A stretch of 20,036 nt of DNA from a virus. Positions 6,612 through 14,800 of this stretch are shown piece by piece. A model generated the notes under the pieces. That model ran no database searches. It was not told where the DNA came from and was given only the letters and a program-made list of their open reading frames with translations. Both the position numbers and the translations under genes were made by a program. The stretch lies in the IMG/VR virus record IMGVR_UViG_3300030108_000976, positions 16,039-36,074 of that record; one strand, given 5' to 3'. Position 1 is the stretch's first letter, and each line of letters opens with the position of its first letter.

Positions 6612-7468
6612 TGCATCACCCTGCTGAATTAGCATTACATCAATATCTTGATAATGCTACAAAGGGTAAGTCTTCTATGTCTAAAGAAACAATTAAACAA
6701 GTTTCCAAAGACATAGAGGAAACTCTTAGTCGTCAATTTGGTTCTAGGACTAAACGAGATAAGTTTAAACTTAGAATGTCAAATGTAGGTAGACCTAGTT
6801 GCCAACTTTGGTTTGAAAAAAATAAACCTGAAAAGGCACTACCTAGACCTACTACATTTGTAATGAATATGATGATAGGTGATATTATCGAAGCTATCTT
6901 TAAAGGTCTTTTAAAAGAAGCAGGAGTTAAATACGAAAACTCTAATAAGGTTAAGTTAGATTTAGATGGTACTCAAATAGAAGGTACTTATGACTTAGTT
7001 ATTAATGATGCAGTAGATGATGTTAAATCAGCATCTAATTGGTCTTACATAAATAAGTTTGATTCTTTTGAAAAGTTAAAAGAGTCTGATGGATTTGGAT
7101 ATATAGCACAGCTTGCAGGTTATGCTAAAGCATCCAATAAAAAGGCAGGTGGTTGGTGGGTAGTTAATAAAGCCAATGGGGATTTTAAATATGTACCAGC
7201 CACAAGTCTTGACATTGAACAAGAGTGTACCAATATTAAGAATACAATATCTAAAATAGAAGATAATAAATTTGAAAGATGTTTTGAACCTATTGATGAA
7301 ACCTTTAGAGGTAAACCTACAGGTAACAAGATATTAAATGATGGTTGTATCTTCTGTGCATTTAGATATGAATGTTGGGAATCTCTACAAGATTTACCTT
7401 CATTAGTTTCACAAGCACAAACTAAAAAGATTGTGCCATACATTAGCATAAAAGAAAGGAGCAAATAA
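6611..7468 (+). CDS. PD-(D/E)XK exonuclease, RecB/Cas4-like, likely Fe-S
   Basis: A 285-residue nuclease of the RecB/AddB/Cas4 group. The core reads Glu94 in MIGDIIEAI, Asp128 in EGTYDLVI, Asp137-x-Lys139 in DDVKSAS and the QxxxY motif Gln167-Tyr171 in AQLAGYA, in the right order and spacing. Cysteines Cys64, Cys246, Cys249 and Cys255 reproduce the one-plus-three arrangement (CxxCx5C at the C-terminal end) that binds a 4Fe-4S cluster in AddB and Cas4. In phages this gene type is placed near the polymerase and serves in DNA end processing, recombination or host DNA degradation, in the position of T7 gene 6 exonuclease. It starts on the last base of the preceding stop, with GAGAAGGA at 6593-6600. 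No CRISPR array or cas1/cas2 is near, so a spacer-acquisition role is unlikely. Confidence 0.85.
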   Translation: MHHPAELALHQYLDNATKGKSSMSKETIKQVSKDIEETLSRQFGSRTKRDKFKLRMSNVGRPSCQLWFEKNKPEKALPRPTTFVMNMMIGDIIEAIFKGLLKEAGVKYENSNKVKLDLDGTQIEGTYDLVINDAVDDVKSASNWSYINKFDSFEKLKESDGFGYIAQLAGYAKASNKKAGGWWVVNKANGDFKYVPATSLDIEQECTNIKNTISKIEDNKFERCFEPIDETFRGKPTGNKILNDGCIFCAFRYECWESLQDLPSLVSQAQTKKIVPYISIKERSK

Positions 7469-7690
7469 ATGGATAATGAAATGGAAATGTTAGCTGAAGA
7501 AATCAAAGAGATGGAAAAAACTTTGATGGAAAAGAAAAAAGAGTTCAGAGAAAAACGTACATCAAGTTTACGAGCTGCTTTGGAAGCAAAGAAAGAAGCA
7601 GAGAAAGCTGTACGTGAAGAACTAAAAGCTCTTGGTTATACTTCTTCAGATGAGTGGAGTCCATTTAGGTACAGAAGTGTCTTTTTTTAA
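7469..7690 (+). CDS. Hypothetical 73-residue coiled-coil protein
   Basis: A short, highly charged protein, nearly all predicted helix from residue 3 to 53. It has a Glu/Lys heptad-like pattern (EEIKEMEKTLMEKKKEF and AKKEAEKAVREELKAL) and no recognised family. AAAGGAG at 7457-7463, five bases before the ATG, gives a good start. The 3' end overlaps the endonuclease gene in another frame, and its last codons TTT TTT TAA lie on a run of seven T, which could permit a +1 shift into that gene. On its own it would be a small soluble oligomerising protein. Confidence 0.6.
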   Translation: MDNEMEMLAEEIKEMEKTLMEKKKEFREKRTSSLRAALEAKKEAEKAVREELKALGYTSSDEWSPFRYRSVFF

Positions 7691-8150
7691 AGAGATTTCT
7701 AAGCTAACAAAAGGGCAAGCAACAAAGGCAGGATATAGAAGTATCTTTGAGTTTTATATTTCTAAACTTTTAAAGAAAGTTAAAAAGAAATTTAGATATG
7801 AAAAGATAAAAATAGCATGGTTTGAAGTGCAAAAGAAATTCTATGTTCCTGACTTTGTTCTTGATAATGGTATTATTATTGAAGTAAAAGGATGGTTTAA
7901 ACAATCAGATAGAGTAAAACATTTACGAATAAAGAAACAACATCCTAATTTAGATATTAGATTTGTTTTTCAAAATGAAAACAATAAGTTATATAGAGGT
8001 TCTCCTACAACATATGCTAAATGGTGTGAACAACATAACTTTAAGTTTGCAAATAGAATTATACCTAAAGAGTGGTTAAAAGAGAAAGGTAAAGATAAAC
8101 ACCCAAATATAATTGAAAACAATATAAAGGAGATAATATATGACAGATAA
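7650..8150 (+). CDS. Endonuclease I, Holliday junction resolvase (T7 gp3-like)
   Basis: Strongly similar to T7 endonuclease I, which cuts four-way junctions and branched DNA and helps break down host DNA. The active site is VPDFVLDNGIIIEVKGW, matching T7's PDF...ETKGLW (catalytic Asp, Glu and Lys). The tail shares LDIRFVFQN, KLYRGSPTTYAKWCE and FANRIIPKEWLKE with T7. The N-terminal strand-swap segment (YRSIFEFYISKLL) is also present. The start is uncertain. ATG 7650 gives 166 residues but lacks a ribosome binding site. GTG 7677 has AGG seven bases upstream and gives a length closer to T7's 149. TTG 7632 is less likely. A third option is a frameshift fusion with the preceding coiled-coil ORF. 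The gene overlaps the next ORF by 11 bases. Confidence 0.92.
   Translation: MSGVHLGTEVSFFKEISKLTKGQATKAGYRSIFEFYISKLLKKVKKKFRYEKIKIAWFEVQKKFYVPDFVLDNGIIIEVKGWFKQSDRVKHLRIKKQHPNLDIRFVFQNENNKLYRGSPTTYAKWCEQHNFKFANRIIPKEWLKEKGKDKHPNIIENNIKEIIYDR
7682..7690 (+). other. Candidate +1 frameshift slippery site
   Basis: The upstream ORF ends TTT TTT TAA on seven consecutive T. A Phe-tRNA on the last TTT, stalled at the TAA stop, could slip forward one base onto another TTT with full pairing and continue AAA GAG in the endonuclease frame. This is the same logic as prfB (sense codon plus slow stop). The stimulating Shine-Dalgarno-like element that prfB has just upstream is not obvious here. Seen: sequence and frames. 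Inferred: any shifting. Confidence 0.25.
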
Positions 8151-8511
8151 CTTTGAATTTATAAAAGATGATTTATTTAAAACAGAGCCTAGTGATTTTG
8201 TTGTTCGTGTTAGACCCATGCTAGATAGCTACAATATGTGGACAGGTGAAATAGATATGGCTATTGTAACAAGGAAAGATAATTATTTAACTGATAATGA
8301 TTATGATTCAGTTATGCATTTTACAAAGATGATGTGTTCTTCTGTTCCCTTAATGGAAAGCGACAGTGAGCTAAGAAGTAGAATAAATAATTATGTATTA
8401 GACCAAGAAAATAATTGGTCACGTAAAGAAAAGATTAAAAAGGATTTGCAAGTAGATAAAATTAATGGTAATGTTATTCGTGTTGACTTTAAGAAAGGAG
8501 AGAAAGAATGA
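8140..8511 (+). CDS. Hypothetical 123-residue protein
   Basis: Starts at ATG 8140 with AAGGAG at 8128-8133 and ends ATGA-overlapped with the DUF3310 gene. The N-terminal part (VVRVRPMLDSYNMWTGEIDMAIV) looks like a beta hairpin, the middle is helical (DYDSVMHFTKMMCSSVP) and the C-terminus is basic (WSRKEKIKKDLQVDK). I recognise no family or catalytic motif. Its place among nucleotide and DNA metabolism genes suggests an accessory early function, nothing more specific. Confidence 0.7.
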   Translation: MTDNFEFIKDDLFKTEPSDFVVRVRPMLDSYNMWTGEIDMAIVTRKDNYLTDNDYDSVMHFTKMMCSSVPLMESDSELRSRINNYVLDQENNWSRKEKIKKDLQVDKINGNVIRVDFKKGEKE

Positions 8512-8726
8512 ATTTAGATTATGTAAATAGCCCACCACATTACAACAAAAGTAGAATAGAATGTATTGATGCAATAGAGTCTGCTACGGATGAAGGTTTT
8601 GAACATTATTTACAAGGAAACATTATCAAATACATTTGGAGATATAGATACAAAGGTGGTGTTGAAGATTTAAAAAAAGCAAAATGGTATCTTAAAAAAC
8701 TAATAGTGTTGAAGGAACATGATTAA
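8508..8726 (+). CDS. DUF3310 family protein
   Basis: A 72-residue protein matching the widespread phage family DUF3310 (SaV-like). It begins NSPPHYNKSRIECIDAIES, continues GNIIKYIWRYRYKGG, and ends VEDLKKAKWYLKKLI, all of which are the family's signature blocks. The family is found in many podo-, sipho- and myoviruses near nucleotide metabolism genes. Its exact biochemical role is not settled, although links to nucleotide handling have been suggested. The ATG overlaps the previous stop by 4 bases, preceded by AAAGGAG at 8495-8501. The next ORF starts 8 bases before its stop. Confidence 0.9.
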   Translation: MNLDYVNSPPHYNKSRIECIDAIESATDEGFEHYLQGNIIKYIWRYRYKGGVEDLKKAKWYLKKLIVLKEHD

Positions 8727-8883
8727 AGTAAAAGTATATATTACATTAGATATAGATGATGAAGAGTATGCTATACCTGCTGATGGTAATGTTGGTAGCG
8801 AAATAGAAGACTCAATTAAAGACCACTTATATGATGTAAGTGGAGTTAAAATAAAAAATATAAGAACAATACAAGGAGATTAA
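8719..8883 (+). CDS. Hypothetical 54-residue acidic protein
   Basis: A small ORF: MIKVKVYITLDIDDEEYAIP, then a helix (SEIEDSIKDHLYDV) and a final strand (GVKIKNIRTI). The pattern strand, acidic loop, helix, strand is a compact small fold that recurs in marine phage genomes as an uncharacterised ORF. AAGGA at 8712-8716 is immediately upstream, only two bases from the ATG, so spacing is tight. It fills the space between DUF3310 and the reductase and ends two bases before the reductase ATG. Function unknown. Confidence 0.6.
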   Translation: MIKVKVYITLDIDDEEYAIPADGNVGSEIEDSIKDHLYDVSGVKIKNIRTIQGD

Positions 8884-8885
8884 AT

Positions 8886-10823
8886 ATGAATAATGCACTA
8901 CCAACAGACTACCAAAACTTTATAGCACTATCTAGGTATGCTAGATGGAAAGATGATGAACAAAGACGAGAATCTTGGGGAGAAACTGTAACAAGATATA
9001 TGGATTACATGAGTAATCATTTAGAAAATAATTATGATTATACTATACCTACAGAATTAAAAAGTAGATTATATGATGCAATACATTCACAACAGATTAT
9101 GCCAAGTATGCGAGCATTGATGACATCAGGACCTGCTTTAGATAGATGTCATGTTGCAGGATATAACTGTTCATACATACCCGTAGATAGCCCTAGAGCC
9201 TTTGATGAGTGTATGTATATATTAATGTGTGGTACAGGTGTAGGGTTTTCTGTAGAACGAGAAAATGTAGACAAGCTACCTATCATTAATGAAGACTTCC
9301 ATGAATCTGATACAGTAATTAAGGTAGGAGATAGCAGACCCGGTTGGGCAAAATCTTTAAGAGAATTAATTGCTATGTTATATATAGGACAGATACCACA
9401 GTTTGATACTTGGGGAGTAAGACCTGCAGGTGCAAGATTAAAGACGTTTGGTGGTAGAGCATCAGGTCCTGAACCATTAGCTAACTTATATACTTTCTGT
9501 GTAGACATATTTAAAAATGCTGCAGGTAGAAGACTCTATCCAATAGAGTGCCATGATATTATGTGTAAGATTGGTGAAGTTGTTGTTGTAGGTGGTGTTA
9601 GAAGGTCAGCATTGATTAGTTTATCTAATCTTGGTGATGACCAAATGCGACACGCTAAGTCAGGTTCTTGGTGGGAAACAGAAGGACAACGAGCATTAGC
9701 AAATAACTCTGTTGCCTATAAAGGTAAAGTACAAATGGAAACATTTATGCGAGAATGGTTAGCTCTTGTAGAAAGTAAGTCAGGAGAAAGAGGTATCTTT
9801 AATCGTAAGTCTGCTGTTAAACAAGCAGAGAAGAATGGTAGAAGAAATACAGAGTTTGCATTTGGTTGTAATCCTTGTAGTGAGATTATATTAAGACCTT
9901 ATCAATTCTGTAATCTATCTGAAGTTGTCGCAAGAGAGAATGATACATTAGAAACTCTACAAGAAAAGGTAGAACTTGCTACAATATTAGGTACATTTCA
10001 ATCTACACTTACAGACTTTAAATATATTAGAAAGATATGGAAAGATAATACAGAAGAAGAAAGATTGTTAGGTGTATCTCTAACAGGCATATTAGATTGT
10101 CCTACACTTGTTCCTAAGAATGGTAGTATAGATAATCATATATTAAAATGTGTGTTAGAAAACTTAAAAGAAACTGCTGTAACAACAAATGCTGTTTATG
10201 CCAAGCAATTAGAAATACCACAATCTACTGCTATTACTTGTGTTAAACCTAGTGGCACAGTATCACAGCTTGTAGATAGTGCTAGTGGTATTCATGCTAG
10301 ACATAATGATTATTACATTAGAACTGTTAGAGGTGATGTAAAAGACCCACTAACACAGTTTATGATAGAGCAAGGCATACCTAGTGAACCTGATGTAATG
10401 AAACCTCAAAGTGTTATGGTGTTTAGTTTTCCAATGAAATCACCACCTAATGCTATCAAGCGAAATGATAAGTCTGCTTTATGGCAATTAGAAACATGGT
10501 TGATGTATCAAAGATATTGGTGTGAACATAAACCCTCTGTTACAATAACAGTTAGAGAAGAAGAATGGATGGAAGTTGGTGCTTGGGTATATAAACATTT
10601 TGATGAAGTATCAGGTATTAGTTTCCTACCACATAGCGACCACTCTTATAAGCAAGCACCTTATCAAGACATTACAGAAAAAGAATACAATGAATGGATG
10701 GATAAGATGCCAAAGAATATAGATTGGTCAAAGCTACAAGAGTTTGAAAGAGAAGATACTACTACAGGTGGTAGAGAATTAGCTTGTACAGCAGACTCTT
10801 GTGAAGTCGTTGATTTAACTTAA
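8886..10823 (+). CDS. nrdJ: Class II (adenosylcobalamin-dependent) ribonucleotide reductase, monomeric type
   Basis: A 645-residue enzyme that reduces ribonucleotides to deoxyribonucleotides, supplying dNTPs for phage replication. It resembles the monomeric Lactobacillus RTPR type. FGCNPCSEIILRP holds Asn329, Cys331 (thiyl radical) and Glu333. Cys95 (GYNCSYIP) and Cys342 (FCNLSE) are the expected substrate-reducing disulfide pair. The C-terminal ACTADSC (Cys634, Cys639) matches the shuttle cysteines that pass electrons from thioredoxin. KPSGTVS at 454-460 is the substrate phosphate loop. No separate radical-generating subunit (NrdB) or activase (NrdG) is encoded nearby, which fits class II: radical generation needs host adenosylcobalamin but no oxygen. 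AAGGAG at 8874-8879 sets the start. No inserted intein or intron is seen. Confidence 0.93.
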   Translation: MNNALPTDYQNFIALSRYARWKDDEQRRESWGETVTRYMDYMSNHLENNYDYTIPTELKSRLYDAIHSQQIMPSMRALMTSGPALDRCHVAGYNCSYIPVDSPRAFDECMYILMCGTGVGFSVERENVDKLPIINEDFHESDTVIKVGDSRPGWAKSLRELIAMLYIGQIPQFDTWGVRPAGARLKTFGGRASGPEPLANLYTFCVDIFKNAAGRRLYPIECHDIMCKIGEVVVVGGVRRSALISLSNLGDDQMRHAKSGSWWETEGQRALANNSVAYKGKVQMETFMREWLALVESKSGERGIFNRKSAVKQAEKNGRRNTEFAFGCNPCSEIILRPYQFCNLSEVVARENDTLETLQEKVELATILGTFQSTLTDFKYIRKIWKDNTEEERLLGVSLTGILDCPTLVPKNGSIDNHILKCVLENLKETAVTTNAVYAKQLEIPQSTAITCVKPSGTVSQLVDSASGIHARHNDYYIRTVRGDVKDPLTQFMIEQGIPSEPDVMKPQSVMVFSFPMKSPPNAIKRNDKSALWQLETWLMYQRYWCEHKPSVTITVREEEWMEVGAWVYKHFDEVSGISFLPHSDHSYKQAPYQDITEKEYNEWMDKMPKNIDWSKLQEFEREDTTTGGRELACTADSCEVVDLT

Positions 10824-10830
10824 CAAACAG

Positions 10831-10837
10831 AAAGGAG
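10831..10837 (+). promoter_or_regulatory. Ribosome binding site deciding the start of the next gene
   Basis: AAAGGAG lies eight bases ahead of the ATG at 10846. The longer frame could begin at GTG 10837, but that codon overlaps this site, so ATG 10846 is the better start. Confidence 0.8.
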
Positions 10838-10845
10838 TGTTCCTT

Positions 10846-11280
10846 ATGAGTATAGAACCTAATAAAGATAATAGAAAAAAGTTTGACATTGATTTGAAAT
10901 ATGGTAAAGTAAGAGAACAAATGATTGTCGATATGTTACAAGATAAAAAGATAGAGGTGAAAAGTGAAAGAGATATTTGGCAAACTTCGGGTAATATTGC
11001 TGTCGAGTATGAGAGCTATGGTAAACCTAGTGGAATTAATTGTACGGAGTCGGATTATTGGTTTCATAATCTTTGTATTGGAGATGAAACATTTGCTACG
11101 ATTGTTTTTGAAACGAAGAACCTCAAAAAAATAATCAACAATCTTGATTATAAACGAAGTGTAAAAGGTGGTGATAACAATGCTTCACGTATGTACCTAT
11201 TAAATATACAAAGATTGTTTTCATCAGATGTGATTAAGGCTTTTAAAAAGGAGATAAAAGATGCGACAAATGTTAATTAA
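10846..11280 (+). CDS. Putative PD-(D/E)XK-type phage nuclease
   Basis: A 144-residue protein resembling a small family common in phages. The N-terminal block FDIDLKYGKVREQMIVDML supplies a candidate Glu24. Glu37-x-Lys39 in KIEVKSERD supplies the second acid and lysine. A basic and aromatic stretch TSGNIAVEYESYGKPSG then leads to ESDYWFHNL. In that family this order suggests a minimal PD-(D/E)XK nuclease core. The assignment is by pattern only, and a DNA-binding or restriction-like role is the inference. It sits directly after the reductase and overlaps the next ORF by 20 bases. Codons such as ACG, TCG and CGG are a little more frequent than in neighbours, a mild hint of separate origin. Confidence 0.6.
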   Translation: MSIEPNKDNRKKFDIDLKYGKVREQMIVDMLQDKKIEVKSERDIWQTSGNIAVEYESYGKPSGINCTESDYWFHNLCIGDETFATIVFETKNLKKIINNLDYKRSVKGGDNNASRMYLLNIQRLFSSDVIKAFKKEIKDATNVN

Positions 11281-11506
11281 TACTGCTAAAGCATACTATC
11301 TAGGTATGATAAATAGAAGAGTAGCCAATGTTGAGGTGTTGTTAAATCAACCTGTAGGTATTGGTGAGCATGGTGATATACAAGAAGAGATAGAAAAACA
11401 TCTTGGAATAATTGCAGATTACCATGACAAGATAGAAATACTAGAAAAATACTTTAACAAAAAAGAGGAGAGTAAAGATGAGAACACAGAGAAGAAATCT
11501 AAGTAA
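11261..11506 (+). CDS. Hypothetical 81-residue helical protein
   Basis: Starts at ATG 11261 with AAAGGAG at 11247-11253. The protein begins MRQMLINTAKAYYLGMINRRVANVEVLL, then has a conserved-looking turn NQPVGIGEHGD, then an amphipathic helix (EIEKHLGIIADYHDKIEILEKYF) and a charged tail ending KKSK. The helix-GIGEH-helix layout recurs in marine phages as an uncharacterised small protein, probably a helical hairpin that oligomerises. No enzyme motif. It overlaps both neighbours (20 and 29 bases). Confidence 0.65.
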   Translation: MRQMLINTAKAYYLGMINRRVANVEVLLNQPVGIGEHGDIQEEIEKHLGIIADYHDKIEILEKYFNKKEESKDENTEKKSK

Positions 11507-11690
11507 GTATGATGCTCCACTAAGTATTCAATTTGGGTGGGGATATAAAGCCTTCAAAAGAGGTAGTTTAGATAGTAAGTTAAAACAAAACTCTATGCAA
11601 CATAGAGAGTGGCAAAGAGGTTTTAATACAGCTTACTTTGAAAACTTAAAGAAAGTAAAACAACGTGAACAAATTAGAGCAAGAAGCTAA
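11478..11690 (+). CDS. Ribosome modulation factor (RMF)-like small protein
   Basis: A 70-residue basic protein. Two blocks repeat the RMF family pattern: GWGYKAFKRGS (residues 20-30; G..A...G) and REWQRGFNTAYFE (43-55; W..GF..A), separated by a short loop as in bacterial RMF, a protein of about 55 residues that binds the 30S subunit and drives 100S ribosome dimers. If this is right the phage could modulate host ribosomes, but phage members of the family have not been shown to do so as far as I know, and a different small-protein fold is possible. The start has GAGGAG at 11465-11470. It overlaps the preceding gene by 29 bases and the next ORF by 26. Confidence 0.5.
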   Translation: MRTQRRNLSKYDAPLSIQFGWGYKAFKRGSLDSKLKQNSMQHREWQRGFNTAYFENLKKVKQREQIRARS

Positions 11691-11826
11691 AAGATTTTTA
11701 GCTAAAAGAAAAAGCACAAAAGACGAGAAGATTCTAGCAGATGTAAAAGCAATCAATGCTCTGCTAGAGTCTTGTCAACTTAAACTTAGTGAAGTTATTA
11801 AGTTATTGTGCAATCCTACCAAGTAA
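11665..11826 (+). CDS. Hypothetical 53-residue protein (GTG start)
   Basis: An ORF beginning at GTG 11665 inside the RMF-like gene: MNKLEQEAKRFLAKRKSTKD, then helical EKILADVKAINALLESC and LSEVIKLLC. The composition (charged amphipathic helices, no low complexity) looks protein-like. It fills what would otherwise be a gap of over 100 bases. The ribosome binding site is weak (GAAAG at 11651-11655). It runs 24 bases into the 3' end of the convergent virion gene. It may be the last gene of the early operon, or a chance frame. Confidence 0.4.
   Translation: MNKLEQEAKRFLAKRKSTKDEKILADVKAINALLESCQLKLSEVIKLLCNPTK
11733..11768. terminator. Inverted repeat at the convergence point, possible bidirectional terminator
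   Basis: TCTAGCAGA (11733-11741) and TCTGCTAGA (11760-11768) are perfect reverse complements around an 18-base loop that can itself form GCA/TGC pairs (11749-11751 with 11757-11759). It lies where the + and - operons meet tail to tail. There is no U-run right after the stem on the + strand. On the - strand the following sequence is T-rich (CGTCTTTTGTGCTTTTTC, read leftward). A terminator or an RNA-processing hairpin are both possible. Confidence 0.35.
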
Positions 11827-14800
11827 ACGACCTATAAACTTACCCTCATAAAAATAATTTTTAGTAGGATTAGCTTCTTGCATCTCATTAACAGTTGCAC
11901 CATATTTATTTACAAAATATTCATTAGCTAATTCTTTATCTTTACTACTAAGTTTATTAAACTGTACTCTATCAAAAGGTGTATATCCTTTTTTTTCTTT
12001 TGACCTTTTACCTTGTGCTTCAAACTTTGCTAAAGTCTTTGCAAACTTTCTAAATCTTTTAAATTTATTTTTTAAAGATGCAGATTGTTCTAATCTACTT
12101 TTATTTTGATAAGAGTCACTTAATATTTCTTTTGCTAATTGTTTTTCTAATAAAATACCCATATGCTTTTTAACTAAAGCATCTGCTTCTTTATCTCCTG
12201 ATGCTGGAACTATTGTATAACTTTTAATATTAAAAGAATCTAATTCTTTCTCAACAAGATTTTTCCATTGCTCCATTCTAGCACCTGTTATCTGCCCTAT
12301 GATTGGGCTTTGTCTATATACAGCACCCTCTCTTGTTGGACTTTCTAATTCAGGTAATCCTTTATCTAGCACAGGAGTGTTTCTTAATATAGAATTTTTA
12401 AAAGCACTAAGACCTCTTTCTTTTGCACCAAACCCTTGTGTTTGTCTACCATCTCTAACTTTTGCTGCTTCTGTATCGTAAGCCGCATTGATATCTCTAA
12501 TTACTTTCAGTGGTGTAAATGCTCCACCAACAAGTTCTCCATAAAATCCCCCTACAATCTCTCCTAGTTTTTCACTTTTAATACCAGTAAACCCACCTTC
12601 TTTTGAAACCTCGTCAAAAAAACCTTGTAACATATACTCTCCAGCACCTCTTCTAAGCTGCGCACCAGTCATACCTTCTAAAATTTCTCTTGCATCTAAA
12701 TCTTTAAAACTATCTTTTTTTCCTGCTTGAACTAATAACTCTCCAAGAGCTAGATAAGGAGTAAAAGGAAAGAAGGGTCTTAAATCTACTGTTCTTCCAT
12801 CATCTGTCTTACCTTCATACCATTTTGTTTCTGAATTAGCTTCTCTATATTTATAACCAGAATATATTGCTACTGTTCCTACAACAGCTTTTGATAAGTC
12901 TTCTCTAGCTTTCATCCAATCCCTAGACTCAGCCATAGCTAATTTATTTTTAGCATCTCCTGTTAAGTTTCTTCCCTTAAATGCTTTCTTAGTTGCACTA
13001 GCAAGATTAGATATTCCTGATATAGCTGTAAGCCCACTATACTCATATTGAAACTGTAAAGCATTAACCATAAATCTAGCAAATGGAAATGCAGCAGTTC
13101 CAAGTGGTGCTGGTATAGGACCTAATGCTTCATTAATCTTAATAAATCTATGCCCTATACTATCGAACATTCTACCCTTTTGTTGCTTTGGCATACGAGC
13201 AAATGTAAAAGCTAAAGAATCCTCTACTGCTTCTTTTAATACGTTAGTAGGTAACGCTTTACCTGATGCAATAAACTCATTTATATTTTTATATTGTCCT
13301 TTTCCGGGTTTATCTGTTATTAAATTTACTCTACGCATTTGTCTTTCTATAGTATCTACAAATACAGCTCTACGAAATATTAAATCTTGTGCTATATTTA
13401 AACCATTTAAAGCTCTAGTAAACTTAGAAATATCTCTACCTTTATCTCCTACTTCTTGTAATGACCTATCCATAACCTCTGCTAGTTTTCTATTATGTGA
13501 TAATAAAGCATCAGCAACAAATTTAGTTTCTCCAGAACCATTTGCTGTGTCTACAACTCTTGCTAAAGTTCCAAAGGCATCACGACCTATATCTCTAAGT
13601 CCTTGTCTAAATCCCTCTACACTTCCCTCTCCTCTTACTAAAGAAGACATACCTCTATAAGCATGGAATAAAGAGGATTCAATTAATCTTGAAGACATTT
13701 CCATACCAGCTCTACTAAAACCTGTAGCTACGTTTCTTACTGTTGTTGATATTTGTGTAACTAATAAAGCTCTTCTTTCTCTATCTAGTCTTTGAATAAG
13801 AGAACCTGCTCTAGTCATCATAGAAACTTCTTCACTAGGTTGACTAAACATAGAGTCTAACTTTGCACCAAATGCAGGGTCAACTTCTTTTAGCTTTTTC
13901 ATTATTCTACCTACTTGAGAATAATTTTGTAATGTTTTACCTGCATCACTAACAGTTGTTGCCATAGTATCAGCAAACTCTTCAGCAGTTAAACCTGCTC
14001 TACTTAATGCACCTTCTAAAACATCTGTATCTAAATCTTCAAAATCTAATACTTGTGTTACTCTTTTATCCCCTAAAAGATTACTTGTTTCTTGTACTGC
14101 TTTTAAAGACTTTTCCTCAGCTGTTAATTTTTTACCTTTTACAGTTGCTACTTTAGCATTGGCTACTATTTCTGTTATAAGCTCAGATGCTTTTATTTCT
14201 GTGCCTATTATATTATTTAGTGAACCATCATCTGCTGCATTACGAATAATCTCTGTAACAACATCTGTTGTTCTTCTTTGAATCTCTTGTTTTAATTCAG
14301 CTTGTGTTAAATCTCCTGCTTCTTGTAATTCGTTTAAAGTTTTTCTACCTTTAATAACTCTTCCTTCTAGTGGGTCATAACCATCTAACAGAGCTTTTTC
14401 TGTTTGAAACTTTGTATCTGCATCTTTTTGATTTCTAATTCTTTTTTGAAAACTTAAATCATCTAATCTTCTTTTCTTAGCTCTTTTTATAGCTTGCTTA
14501 CCTGTTCCTGCAAGACCTAATGCACCACCTAACACACCACCAGCAAAACCTAATGCACCCATAGCACCTGCTGATACTGCATCTTTCCCTTCATCTGTTA
14601 AATCTCTACCGATAAACTGTGTCTTTTCTATATCCTCGTCTTCTCTAAGACCTGACAACTGTGTCATTTCTTGTTCAGCTAATTCTCTAACTGCACTTTC
14701 TCCACCTTCTATGGCAGCTCCACCTAAAACTATAGGTCTTTTAAATCCTTTATAAGATGCATATTTAGCTGCTTCTTTTAATGCTGCTTTTTTACCACCT

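Noticed and set aside
6611-7468. Cas4 of a phage CRISPR system
   Set aside because: The fold is shared by many phage replication nucleases. No repeat array, cas1 or cas2 is present, and the gene sits in a replication operon.
10837-10845. GTG at 10837 as the start of the putative nuclease
   Set aside because: It overlaps AAAGGAG (10831-10837), which is correctly spaced for ATG 10846.
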